Origin: Sedimenticola hydrogenitrophicus
GTDB lineage: Bacteria; Pseudomonadota; Gammaproteobacteria; Chromatiales; Chromatiaceae
Assembly (NCBI RefSeq): GCF_029017505.1
Contig: NZ_JAQGEI010000009.1
Coordinates: 88,430-152,429 of the forward strand
Direction: 5' to 3'
Length of the DNA: 64,000 bases
A program made the position numbers and the translations under genes. Below, in pieces: positions 55,520 to 63,172 of the stretch. Numbering within the stretch: the stretch's first letter is position 1; every line of letters starts with the position of its first letter. A model generated the notes under the pieces. That model saw nothing but the letters and a program-made list of their open reading frames with translations. It ran no database searches and was not told the origin of the DNA.

Positions 55520-57460
55520 CTAGTTATCACATTGCATTCCGCTAGTATCGGCATCAATCTGAATTAATCGGATTAATCTGCTTATCTCTTTATCGTAATA
55601 TTTTTTGTTATACCTTCCTTTAGGGTCGAATGGAATAACACGCTGTGTAAAGATAAGATGTTTGATCGATTCGCAGTAATGTCCCTTATCAGCCAGTAAG
55701 GTTGATTGCACAATGCCCATATTGACACTGGGATTTTCCTCTAGAGATTGTTGGAACTGATCCACAGCATCTACCGTTTTATCTAAAGCTAGCAACAGAT
55801 GGGCCTTATTATGGTGGATCTTCGACATATTTTGTGGAACTGAACTGAAACGTGGGTTGCTGGCTACGGCATCCCATAAATCTAACATGGCGAGTATATT
55901 CAATTTGGAATCGCTGCTGACAATCTGTTGGGAGAGAAGAACGGTCGCTGCCAGCGTTTCATTAGAGTAGGGCGCTGCCTTTATTAGCGATGCCAAGCTT
56001 GAGATTCTATTAGCTTTAAGTTCCGGAGTCTCCTTCGTTAATCTAATCAAATGTAAGCGAATCGGTGTGTCATCCGCTACTGTTCCAAGGGCGGCGGTTA
56101 AAACTTTTTTAGCTGTAGCGACTTCGTTTTTATTAATCAGGTTTTCTGCCGCCGCTAATTGTGCCCGATGCGATAGAGGATTTTCCCTCGCCCAGTTAAG
56201 TTGCAGTTCAGTAGAGTTAGACCAACTCTGGCATCTTATTGCGGTCATCACGACCAGGACGACGGAAATTAGAATTGGGATGAATGTGCCGGATTTTGGC
56301 TTGTGATCAATTAGTTTAATAGCCAAGAATGAAAAGGGAACAAAAAGAAAAGCGCTGGGGAGGTAATTTCGGTGTTCGTAGTAGAGCTCTAACGGAACAG
56401 TGGTAGATTCGATTAGATGTGCGGCAAAGAAAAAGAAGACTGAGACACTTATCAGTGGCTGTCTTGCTCTATATACCCATGCTATGGAGAGCAAAGACAA
56501 GATGATAAAAATCGACACGAGCACTATTGGATTTTCGCTAATGCTTTTTGATATTGGGTAATACTGATAAAGGCCGCCGGTATAGGGTTGTGGGATAAGC
56601 AGTATTTTTAAATACTCAATTAGCACCTGGCTCTCAGTTAGCAATCGCTCATATACGGTGAATCCCCTAAATTCAACTATTGAATCCGGCTGGTTTAATC
56701 CAGCCCAGATCAGATATAACACAATTACAATGGACGGGGTCCACAGGGATAAAATCTTAAAACGTTTGAAAGTTGTTGAGTCGGCTTTATTCGAAAACAA
56801 TAGACTTTCTATGATCAGAATAAACAGCGGTAGTAATGCGCCGTTTTCTTTTGATAGCGTGGCAAACAGGGTGCCTAACGAAATCGACATCGCCATCACC
56901 AGGTAGCCTGATTTCGGTGATGTTAAATACCTGATTCGACCATAAATATAGCCCACCATGCCTAGGAGAGAGAATAGGGCCGATAAAATTGCCATCCGCT
57001 GTATAATGTAAAGGACCGTAGAGACGTGTAGCGGATGTGCCGCCCACCAAATCGAAGCAAATAAAGCGATCCAGATTCCGTGTTTAATCTCTTTAAGGTG
57101 GCTGGAGTTTTTAAATATTAAAGATATGAACCAGAATAAGATGATGCCATTCAAGAGGTGCAAGAGAATGTTGGTGATTTTAAAAGGACCAGCGTCGTCT
57201 GGCCAGCTATCGGCATTCACCAGGAAACTGAGCAGGGAAATTGGCCTCCCTGTCGGGCCTGCGGATGAATAGCTCAGATAAAGCTTAAGTTGCTCTAGGC
57301 TGTTGATCTCGCCAAACGAATCCAACGCTTTTAGATTGGGTAGATCGTCAAACAGAAAATCCCCGGGCAGCCCCAAGCTGTAAACCGCCGTGAGTATAAT
57401 TAAGAAACCAGTGAGGCAAAGTAGGGAGGGGAGGTGCCTGCTGGTTCGAGGTGGATTCAT
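55520..57460 (-). CDS. GT-C membrane glycosyltransferase candidate with TPR-like tail (paralogue 1)
   Basis: 646 residues with the same architecture: acidic loop FLFDDLPNLKALD near 38, TGRPISLLSFLV, LSKENGALLPLFIL, HLIESTTVPLELYYEHRNYLPS near 360, then a ~230-residue helical tail with KKVLTAALGTV and DAVDQFQQSLEENPSV, TPR-like. It is the gene directly downstream of pilA on the same strand, the position occupied by tfpO/tfpW in other bacteria. I infer it attaches sugar to PilA; this is not proven. Confidence 0.72.
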   Translation of the reverse strand: MNPPRTSRHLPSLLCLTGFLIILTAVYSLGLPGDFLFDDLPNLKALDSFGEINSLEQLKLYLSYSSAGPTGRPISLLSFLVNADSWPDDAGPFKITNILLHLLNGIILFWFISLIFKNSSHLKEIKHGIWIALFASIWWAAHPLHVSTVLYIIQRMAILSALFSLLGMVGYIYGRIRYLTSPKSGYLVMAMSISLGTLFATLSKENGALLPLFILIIESLLFSNKADSTTFKRFKILSLWTPSIVIVLYLIWAGLNQPDSIVEFRGFTVYERLLTESQVLIEYLKILLIPQPYTGGLYQYYPISKSISENPIVLVSIFIILSLLSIAWVYRARQPLISVSVFFFFAAHLIESTTVPLELYYEHRNYLPSAFLFVPFSFLAIKLIDHKPKSGTFIPILISVVLVVMTAIRCQSWSNSTELQLNWARENPLSHRAQLAAAENLINKNEVATAKKVLTAALGTVADDTPIRLHLIRLTKETPELKANRISSLASLIKAAPYSNETLAATVLLSQQIVSSDSKLNILAMLDLWDAVASNPRFSSVPQNMSKIHHNKAHLLLALDKTVDAVDQFQQSLEENPSVNMGIVQSTLLADKGHYCESIKHLIFTQRVIPFDPKGRYNKKYYDKEISRLIRLIQIDADTSGMQCDN

Positions 57461-57890
57461 TTTGCGTAAGGCCAGTCAACAAATTTAATAATCTGTCGGC
57501 GCTAGATGTAGTTTTAGCCAGTCGGCTGATCTTTAAGAAGCAAGCATGCTTGTTTTTTTGAATCGGTATCCAAGGTGATCCGTCTCCGGGTTTCTGATCT
57601 TGATATTCAGCTGTTTGGGGTGGTCATCTTTTGTGACTTATACACAGAGTTTGGATTCGCAGTTATTTGCTTATTAAGCATAAGTTAGGGAAGTCATATA
57701 AAGCAACCGTTTGACTGCTTGTGCATACTGCATGACAGGAGACGTTGAGCCATTAACTCGATTACAGGCGTGTAGGATGGCGAGTCGTGTGGTTCATGCT
57801 GAGAAATTGAGTCTGTCGATAGAATGTGGAGTGGATAGGAACTAATAGAAACAGCAGCCCCTTGATCCAAGGGGCCGCTGTATGCACTAG
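57461..57890. other. 430-bp AT-rich spacer after pilA
   Basis: Apart from the pilA terminator at 57846-57879 I see no gene. It is AT-rich with several TATAC-like stretches, and may hold a minus-strand promoter for the glycan locus. Confidence 0.4.
57846..57879 (-). terminator. pilA terminator hairpin
   Basis: On the minus strand AGCGGCCCCTTG (57879-57868), a three-base loop, CAAGGGGCTGCT (57864-57853) and then GTTTCTATT. The 12-bp stem with one G-T pair and a short T stretch fits a terminator that limits read-through from the highly expressed pilin into the GT-C genes. Confidence 0.65.
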
Positions 57891-58313
57891 TTATCTACAG
57901 TTGGCAGGAAGGTACTTGGTTGGGATAGTAGTAGAGGCGTTATCGCAGACCCAGGTTATGGAGCCGACGTTGTCAACTGGGCTAAGCACAAAGTTTCCAG
58001 TCGTTCCAGAGGCGGTGTTTACCACGGCGGTAATTATCCCAGCGCTGACAGTTACTGAAGTAACGTAATCGCCAAGAATACTGGCGGCTGTGGAAATGCC
58101 TGCTTGGCTATTGCCAACAGGCCAAGTGGAGCGGGCGTTATAGAATTCGGCAACGGCAGTTTTGGCGCCAGAAGCTAGATTCACCGCTTCACCTACACGG
58201 GTGCGGATGGTGTAATCCTGGTAAGCGGGGATGGCGATGGCCGCCAGAATACCGATAATCGCGATTACGATCATCAGTTCGATCAATGTAAAACCGGCTT
58301 GTACTCTTTTCAT
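57891..58313 (-). CDS. pilA: type IVa major pilin
   Basis: 140 residues with a short leader MKRVQAG cut by PilD before [27 protein letters not shown] (shown here as the N-methylated Phe and the Glu5-bearing helix). The C-terminal disulfide loop runs from C in WVCDNAS to C in LPANCR. The globular part is rich in Ser and Thr ([18 protein letters not shown]-like), giving possible O-glycan sites. Preceded by a sigma-54 promoter. It is the expected substrate of the GT-C locus. Confidence 0.95.
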   Translation of the reverse strand: MKRVQAGFTLIELMIVIAIIGILAAIAIPAYQDYTIRTRVGEAVNLASGAKTAVAEFYNARSTWPVGNSQAGISTAASILGDYVTSVTVSAGIITAVVNTASGTTGNFVLSPVDNVGSITWVCDNASTTIPTKYLPANCR

Positions 58314-58440
58314 GGTAATACTCCGTATTTTCTATAGTAGTTGCTTATCGGGCGGGCCAATCTTAACTTTAGCCCTTCCATGGAAACTGCGACTTATCTC
58401 TCACTTAAACCGAACATCTCAGCTGTGTGCCTAATAGTAC

Positions 58441-58456
58441 GCACGTGCCATGCCAA
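58441..58456 (-). promoter_or_regulatory. sigma-54 promoter of pilA
   Basis: On the minus strand TTGGCATGGCACGTGC, with GG (-24) and GC (-12) ten bases apart as required by RpoN. It lies about 128 bp before the pilA ATG. PilA genes of the PilS/PilR type use such promoters. The rest of 58314-58713 shows AT-rich sequence but no gene. Confidence 0.65.
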
Positions 58457-58713
58457 TTCTGTTATTACTTTCCAAGATAGAATTATTATTTTAATAAAAA
58501 CAGTTGGTTAGTGTGTTTTGATGGGTGTTACGCTGACCCAATGCCGGATAACTTCCCTGCTAATGTGCTTGCTAGCGTCAGAATGTGACGGATTTTGTCA
58601 CCCCGGCCTTTTTCGGGCCATGCTGAACACCTATTCCGCCGGAATGTGAATGCTGATTCCGAACCAGGGGTCATGTACTGAGCAAGACGGTGTATGGTGC
58701 TGTTATGACAACC

Positions 58714-59604
58714 TTACTTGGTGTCTAGCCACGCTTTACAAATAAACGTCTTCAGATACTCCTGGAACTCCTCTCCTAACTCTTTGTGCTCCAGGGCATA
58801 TTCGACCGTGGCCTGTAGATAACCTAGCTTGCTGCCACAATCGTACCGCTTGCCCTTGAATTCATAGGCAAGCACATCCTGCTCTTTGAGCAGCATGGCA
58901 ATTGCATCGGTTAACTGGATTTCCCCACCTGCCCCACGGCCGGTCTTTTCCAGGAAGCTGAAAATGTCAGGTGTCAGGAGATAACGCCCGACGACCGCGA
59001 GATTCGATGGTGCAACCTCAGGGTGAGGTTTTTCAATTATGCCGATGATTTTGCTCAGACGTTCAGCGCTCTCGGCCGTTTTAACAATCCCGTATTTATG
59101 GGTCATGCTCGGATCAATACGTTCCACTCCGATTACGCTGACCTGCCTGTCGTTGAAGACTTCCATCATCTGATTCATGCAAGGATTGTTGGCCTCGTTG
59201 ATCAGGTCATCCGCCAATATAACCGCAAACGGTTCATTACCCACTACGGGTTTGGCGCATAAAACGGCATGCCCCAATCCCAGAGCTTCCGGTTGCCGTA
59301 CATAAACAGAAGATACTCCCTCGGGTAGGATTCCTCTCAGTATGCCGAGTAATTCGCGGTCGCCACGTTTTTCAAGCTCAGTTTCCATCTCATAGTTTTT
59401 GTCGAAATGGTCCTCGATCGCCCGCTTGCTGCTGCTGGTAACGAAAATGAGTTCATTGATCCCGGCCGCGATGGCCTCTTCCACGGCATACTGGATCAGT
59501 GGTTTGTCGACAATCGGCAGCATCTCCTTTGGGTTGGCCTTGGTGGCGGGTAAGAATCGGGTCCCCATGCCCGCAACAGGAAAAACCGCTTTATTAACTT
59601 TCAT
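58714..59604 (-). CDS. galU: UTP-glucose-1-phosphate uridylyltransferase
   Basis: Makes UDP-glucose for envelope polysaccharides. Nucleotide loop [20 protein letters not shown] near residue 8, [25 protein letters not shown], and [10 protein letters not shown] are typical. 296 aa from ATG 59604 ([14 protein letters not shown]); an in-frame codon 33 bases upstream is less likely. It ends 400 bp from pilA and shares glucose-1-phosphate with rfbF. Confidence 0.95.
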   Translation of the reverse strand: MKVNKAVFPVAGMGTRFLPATKANPKEMLPIVDKPLIQYAVEEAIAAGINELIFVTSSSKRAIEDHFDKNYEMETELEKRGDRELLGILRGILPEGVSSVYVRQPEALGLGHAVLCAKPVVGNEPFAVILADDLINEANNPCMNQMMEVFNDRQVSVIGVERIDPSMTHKYGIVKTAESAERLSKIIGIIEKPHPEVAPSNLAVVGRYLLTPDIFSFLEKTGRGAGGEIQLTDAIAMLLKEQDVLAYEFKGKRYDCGSKLGYLQATVEYALEHKELGEEFQEYLKTFICKAWLDTK

Positions 59605-59648
59605 TGACCAACTCCATAATGTGAAGCCAATAACCACCCTGATCAGTA

Positions 59649-59786
59649 ATGCGGGTCAGAGAACAATATTTGCTAGTATACCCGTGACCGTAGCTGACTC
59701 TGAACGAAATGCGGGTCAGAGAACCGGGAAATGCGGGTCAGGGAACAATATTCTGTAGTGCCGGTGGTGGTAGCTGATCTTGCCAG
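59649..59786. repeat. three copies of the GCGGGTCAGAGAACAATATT repeat
   Basis: Copies start at 59649, 59709 and 59731; the middle one is cut short. The full unit reads GCGGGTCAGAGAACAATATT, then CTCTAATATACC and TGGTAGCTGA(TTTTGCCAG), about 55 bp. The same unit lies at 60668, 61494 and 63039 and a decayed form at 63969, always between toxin-antitoxin genes. The rest of 59787-59930 holds the higBA promoter. Confidence 0.85.
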
Positions 59787-59877
59787 GGGATCGCGGGGTC
59801 AGGTCTTGCATTGTGCGCGTGAAGAATTCCGGCCCCAGGGTTAAGCCCTACAGACTCCTATCCCGCCTCTTCATTAG

Positions 59878-59924
59878 TATAATTAGCGTAACGTATTGCG
59901 GAACGTATCGCATAACGTTACTAT
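59878..59924 (+). promoter_or_regulatory. higBA promoter and 12-bp-spaced operator repeats
   Basis: TATAAT at 59878-59883 is a perfect -10. Downstream AACGTA, AACGTA and AACGTT start at 59890, 59902 and 59914, exactly 12 bp apart and just before the toxin gene, a likely HigA operator. Confidence 0.65.
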
Positions 59925-59930
59925 CCCACC

Positions 59931-60212
59931 ATGATCAAATCATTCAAGGACAAGAGAGCAGAAGATCTGTTCAACGGCAAGAAGCCCAAACGTCTTTCGG
60001 CAGATATCCATAAAAGAGCCTTCACAAAGCTGGTCATGCTCAACGCCGCCGTCGAGCGAGATGATTTGAAAAGACCGCCGGGCAACCACCTTGAGGCGCT
60101 TGTCGGCGATAGAGAGGGCCAATATAGCATCCGCATTAATAAACAGTGGCGGGTCTGTTTTGAGTGGGATAACGGCAGCGCTTATAATGTTGAGATAGTG
60201 GACTACCACTAG
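59931..60212 (+). CDS. higB: HigB toxin (RelE-fold ribonuclease)
   Basis: 93 residues: IKSFKDKRAEDLFNGKKPKRLSADIHKRAF, LKRPPGNHLEALVGDREGQYSIRINKQWRVCFEWDNG is the classic HigB core with catalytic-type basic residues, ending YNVEIVDYH. It cleaves mRNA on the ribosome. Toxin-first order, followed 11 bp later by HigA. Confidence 0.93.
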   Translation: MIKSFKDKRAEDLFNGKKPKRLSADIHKRAFTKLVMLNAAVERDDLKRPPGNHLEALVGDREGQYSIRINKQWRVCFEWDNGSAYNVEIVDYH

Positions 60213-60223
60213 AGGAGCGACCC

Positions 60224-60526
60224 ATGACTTACGAATCACCTGATCTCCTGGTGCACCCTGGCGAGATCCTGCGGACAGAATTTTTGGAAGAGCTGGATCT
60301 GAGCGCCTACAAGCTGGCGCAGGATATTAGTGTCTCCCGCACCCGCATCAGTGACATCATCGCCGGCAAGCGCGCCATCACTGCTGATACCGCCTTGCGG
60401 CTGGGGCGCTACTTCGGCACCACCGCGCAGTTCTGGATGAACCTGCAGGCCGACTACGAACTGCGCAAAGCGGTGATCGAGTTGGGCGAAAAACTGGAGC
60501 AAGAGGTTCACCCACGAGCGGCCTGA
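60224..60526 (+). CDS. higA: HigA antitoxin (XRE family)
   Basis: 100 residues with a helix-turn-helix (LAQDISVSRTRISDIIAGKRAITADTALRLGRYFG) and the HigA signature HPGEILRTEFLEELDLS near the start and FWMNLQADYELR near 71. It neutralises the HigB upstream and represses the operon. Confidence 0.94.
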   Translation: MTYESPDLLVHPGEILRTEFLEELDLSAYKLAQDISVSRTRISDIIAGKRAITADTALRLGRYFGTTAQFWMNLQADYELRKAVIELGEKLEQEVHPRAA

Positions 60527-60564
60527 GTTAGGTTAACGGTTTGCTTAGGCCTACCTGGCTTCCG

Positions 60565-60663
60565 TTACTCCATACCCAACTTGTCCAGTTTATAACGCAG
60601 TGCCCGAAAGGAGATGCCCAGCCTCTTGGCGGCGGCGGTCTTGTTCCAATGGGTCTCTTCCAG
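60565..60663 (-). pseudogene. C-terminal remnant of an NtrC/PilR-type response regulator
   Basis: 33 residues on the minus strand ending LGISFRALRYKLDKLGME and stop, preceded by ETHWNKTAAAKRL: the Fis-type helix-turn-helix that ends sigma-54-dependent activators such as PilR. The frame is cut where the GCGGGTCAGAG repeat begins (60668). It is a fossil of a regulator gene; the functional copy, if any, is outside the window. Confidence 0.8.
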
Positions 60664-60667
60664 GTGA

Positions 60668-60702
60668 ATGCGGGTCAGAGAACAATATTCTCTAATATAC
60701 CC
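60668..60702. repeat. GCGGGTCAGAGAACAATATT repeat copy
   Basis: Core GCGGGTCAGAGAACAATATT with CTCTAATATACC. It abuts the truncated regulator remnant on the left and the promoter region of the next toxin-antitoxin pair on the right. Confidence 0.8.
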
Positions 60703-60796
60703 TCGTACACAAACACTGTTTTCTCCCTTGATTGGTTAATGAGGGACATATATCATACTATGTATGACACTTATGACTGAGGGATAGGATTGCCTT

Positions 60797-61186
60797 GTGA
60801 GGGTGTTCAAGAATGCTTGGTTTGTGCGATTTGCTCGGAAGCAGCATATTCCAGACACGGCGCTGTTGGAAGCCATTGCGCGAGCTGAGAATGGACAAAT
60901 TGATGCCGATCTGGGTAGCGGTGTACTCAAGCAGCGCGTGGCACGGCAAGGGCAAGGCAAGTCTGGCGGTTTTCGCACGATTATTCTGTATCGGACGGCG
61001 CAACGCGCTGTCTTCGTCTACGGCTTTGCCAAGAGTGACCGGGCCAATATCGATGGTGACGAAGAGGCGCAGTTCAAGAAAGCAGCGGCCCATGTTCTTG
61101 GACTGTCTGACAAGCAGTTAGCTGAGTTGATCAGCAAGGGCCAGTTTTCGGAGGTGCAAGAAAGTGGCAAAGAAATACAGAAGTGA
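60797..61186 (+). CDS. RelE/HigB-type toxin (PF06296-like)
   Basis: 129 residues. RVFKNAWFVRFARKQHIPDTALLEAI at the start and GKSGGFRTIILYRT near 55, then FVYGFAKSDRANI near 75, match the DUF1044/RelE-HigB-like family. GTG 60797 follows AGGAT. A palindrome CATACTATGTATG (60757-60769) upstream is a possible operator. It overlaps the antitoxin start by 23 bases. Confidence 0.85.
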   Translation: MRVFKNAWFVRFARKQHIPDTALLEAIARAENGQIDADLGSGVLKQRVARQGQGKSGGFRTIILYRTAQRAVFVYGFAKSDRANIDGDEEAQFKKAAAHVLGLSDKQLAELISKGQFSEVQESGKEIQK

Positions 61187-61481
61187 TGCACTAGCGGCGA
61201 TCCATGAAACGATGGAGGCACTGCACGAGATCGGCGCAGTTGATAAGCAGACTATGCGTGAGTTCGATGATGCCTGTCTCACTCCTGTGCAGGTATTGTC
61301 GCCGGAAGAAATTCGCGCGCTTCGTGAGCGCGAGCACCTGTCCCAGCCCGTCTTTGCCCGGTACCTGAACGTGAGTAGAAACCTTGTGTCAGACTGGGAG
61401 CGTGGCGTCAGAAAACCTGGTGGCCCCGCCTTGCGTCTGCTGACAGTTGTAAAAAAGAACGGCATTCAGGCTATTGCATAG
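61164..61481 (+). CDS. XRE-family antitoxin of the RelE/HigB-type pair
   Basis: 105 residues: an N-terminal toxin-binding part (LAAIHETMEALHEIGAVDKQTMREFDDACL) and an HTH (LSPEEIRALREREHLSQPVFARYLNVSRNLVSDWERG), ending GPALRLLTVVKKNGI. This is the antitoxin of the preceding gene. GTG start inside the toxin frame ensures coupled translation. Confidence 0.88.
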   Translation: MAKKYRSDALAAIHETMEALHEIGAVDKQTMREFDDACLTPVQVLSPEEIRALREREHLSQPVFARYLNVSRNLVSDWERGVRKPGGPALRLLTVVKKNGIQAIA

Positions 61482-61493
61482 CAAAATGACGTA

Positions 61494-61545
61494 ATTCGGG
61501 TCAGAGAACAATATTCTCTAATATACTCGTGACAGTAGCTGACGC
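61494..61545. repeat. GCGGGTCAGAGAACAATATT repeat copy
   Basis: Text TCGGGTCAGAGAACAATATT, then CTCTAATATACTCGTGACAGTAGCTGA. It separates the RelE/XRE pair from the convergent parDE below it. Confidence 0.8.
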
Positions 61546-61605
61546 TGGAATTCCGCTTTTGGCAAGAGGGTGACATACCGTAAAAAGGGAAAGGTGGGTT
61601 ATCTT

Positions 61606-61953
61606 TTAATCCCTCCGTTCCCTTTCCCCCTGTTTCCACTCATTGCCAAAATCCTTCTGAAAGCGGTCGATCTGATGCATATGCTCGTGCAGAACGGTCA
61701 CGATACCTATGTCACCGTTGCCCAGCGTTTTCCAATAGATGAAATGCTTCTCGTACCGGAAGAAATATCCGTCCACGCTAAATTCGGCCGGGATCGGACG
61801 CGACAGCACCTCGTGCGTTGCAATTTTATCAAACGTGTCGAACAGCCCGGTCACGTACCGGTCGGCCTGCTCGTTTCCCCAACGATCCCGGGTGTAGCGG
61901 TAGATTTCGTCGATGCGGTGCGAGGCCGCTTCCTGAACCCGGAAGCGGGTCAT
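61606..61953 (-). CDS. parE: ParE-type toxin (RelE/ParE family)
   Basis: 115 residues. EAASHRIDEIYRYTRDRWGNEQADRYVTGLF is the ParE helix hairpin; SVDGYFFRYEKHFIYWKTLGNGDIGIVTVLHEHMHQ is the beta sheet. ParE proteins poison gyrase. ATG 61953 overlaps the antitoxin stop (ATGA). Confidence 0.9.
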   Translation of the reverse strand: MTRFRVQEAASHRIDEIYRYTRDRWGNEQADRYVTGLFDTFDKIATHEVLSRPIPAEFSVDGYFFRYEKHFIYWKTLGNGDIGIVTVLHEHMHQIDRFQKDFGNEWKQGERERRD

Positions 61954-62213
61954 CCGGTTTTCGTCTGGTTTCGATCAATGACATCAGCAGCCGAGAGCGG
62001 CTGGTACGAGGCGTCCGGCGCCGCGAACGCGCGTGACAGCTCGGCTTTCAGGCGGTCGAAGGCCTGTTGTTCGGTTCGCTCCTTGTCGCGCCGGATGAGG
62101 TCGCGAATGTACTCGCTGACGTTTTCGTAGTTGCCGGTTTCACCGACATTGGTCGCGACAAAGTCACTGAGCGCGCCGCTCAGGCGTACCGTCATTGTGG
62201 TTGTGCGGGGCAT
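61950..62213 (-). CDS. parD: ParD-type antitoxin
   Basis: 87 residues from ATG 62213 (MPRTTTMTVRLSGALSDFV), a ribbon-helix-helix fold with VSEYIRDLIRRDKERTEQQAFDRLKAEL and a disordered C-terminal toxin-binding tail. The frame is open upstream to 62456, but the ATG at 62213 matches family length. Confidence 0.88.
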   Translation of the reverse strand: MPRTTTMTVRLSGALSDFVATNVGETGNYENVSEYIRDLIRRDKERTEQQAFDRLKAELSRAFAAPDASYQPLSAADVIDRNQTKTG

Positions 62214-62406
62214 GGTCGAGTCTCCTGCCGCAGATCTTGTATTCAAGATAATCAAAAACGCACACACCTGCAAGTGGGCTATGGGTGGACGATTATTTGG
62301 TTTAGGTGGTTCAGGTGATCGTGCTGGGGCGTAATGTATAAGGATGCTGTTCAGCATCTCCACCGCATAGGCCGGGTCCTTGCGAAAGATTTCCGCTATC
62401 ACCTCG

Positions 62407-62701
62407 TCAGGTTGGGAACAGAATCGCTGCGTAGTCCATTGCGCCATGTAGAACATGGACGACCACTACACGCTCGCGTTCAACTTGATAGAAGATGAGG
62501 TAGTTGCCGTACGGACGGCGCCGGATGCCATAGCGTTCGTAGCGGCACCAGAGGAAAGGCCAGCGCGAGATCGGCGAGCGTAAGGCACTTGTCCCGCAAC
62601 TCTTGCAGAAAGCTGACCGCCCGAACCGGGTTGTCTTCGGCAATGTGATCGCCGATCGGCTCCAGGTCGCTTTCTGCCTCGGCCGTGATATCAACTATCA
62701 T
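62407..62701 (-). pseudogene. frameshifted ParE-type toxin gene
   Basis: The gene begins at ATG 62701, overlapping the ParD stop, and reads MIVDITAEAESDLEPIGDHIAEDNPVRAVSFLQELRDKCL in one frame. Near position 62545 homology continues in the next frame as YGIRRRPYGNYLIFYQVERERVVVVHVLHGAMDYAAIL to 62407. A one- or two-base shift in the middle would inactivate it unless translated by slippage. The two parts together are a normal ParE length. Confidence 0.8.
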
Positions 62702-62961
62702 GCCGAGCGATCAGTCATCGCACGGTACTTGCTTTCGAGGCGGTCGAACACGTCTTTGGCTGACTTCGTGCGACCAGTCTCGGCGTCGGCGAGGCCGCGA
62801 GCAATCGAGTTGTCTAGGGCCGTCAAACGGGTTTCACGATCCTGGATGAGGCGCACACCCTCACGCAGCACTTCACTCTTCGAGTTGTAGCGGCCCGACG
62901 CCACCAGCTCCGCGATGAAAGTCTCCAGTTTGTTTCCAAGGTCGGCGCTAATCATCGTCAT
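62698..62961 (-). CDS. ParD-type antitoxin (partner of broken ParE)
   Basis: 87 residues from ATG 62961 (MTMISADLGNKLETFIAELVASGRYNSKSEVLREGVRLI), the textbook ParD ribbon-helix-helix opening, with GGAT ribosome site. The tail includes the toxin-binding AKDVFDRLESKYRAM. With its toxin gene frameshifted it may act as an orphan antitoxin. Confidence 0.9.
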   Translation of the reverse strand: MTMISADLGNKLETFIAELVASGRYNSKSEVLREGVRLIQDRETRLTALDNSIARGLADAETGRTKSAKDVFDRLESKYRAMTDRSA

Positions 62962-63038
62962 ATCCTCTGCAATATGTGGGCATGTGTGCCACATTTACTA
63001 ATAGTTATCAAACATGGCCAAGTCGAGTGGTTAAACTT

Positions 63039-63093
63039 ATGCGGGTCAGGGAACAATATTCTCTAATATACCGGTGGCAGCTGATTTTGCCAG
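63039..63093. repeat. GCGGGTCAGGGAACAATATT repeat copy
   Basis: Full unit: GCGGGTCAGGGAACAATATT, CTCTAATATACC, GGTGGCAGCTGATTTTGCCAG, separating the parD/parE pair from the phd/PIN pair. Confidence 0.85.
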
Positions 63094-63172
63094 CATCATT
63101 ACTCGGCCTGAAGGCCCGGGACTGCCGTGCACCTGGTCAAAAGCCTGACTGACGGCTTTCTGTATACTACAT

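Noticed and set aside
59649..63093. The GCGGGTCAGAG repeats as a CRISPR array or integron attC sites
   Set aside because: Spacing is irregular and gene-sized, there is no cas or intI gene, and the unit lacks the R'' and R' core pattern of attC.
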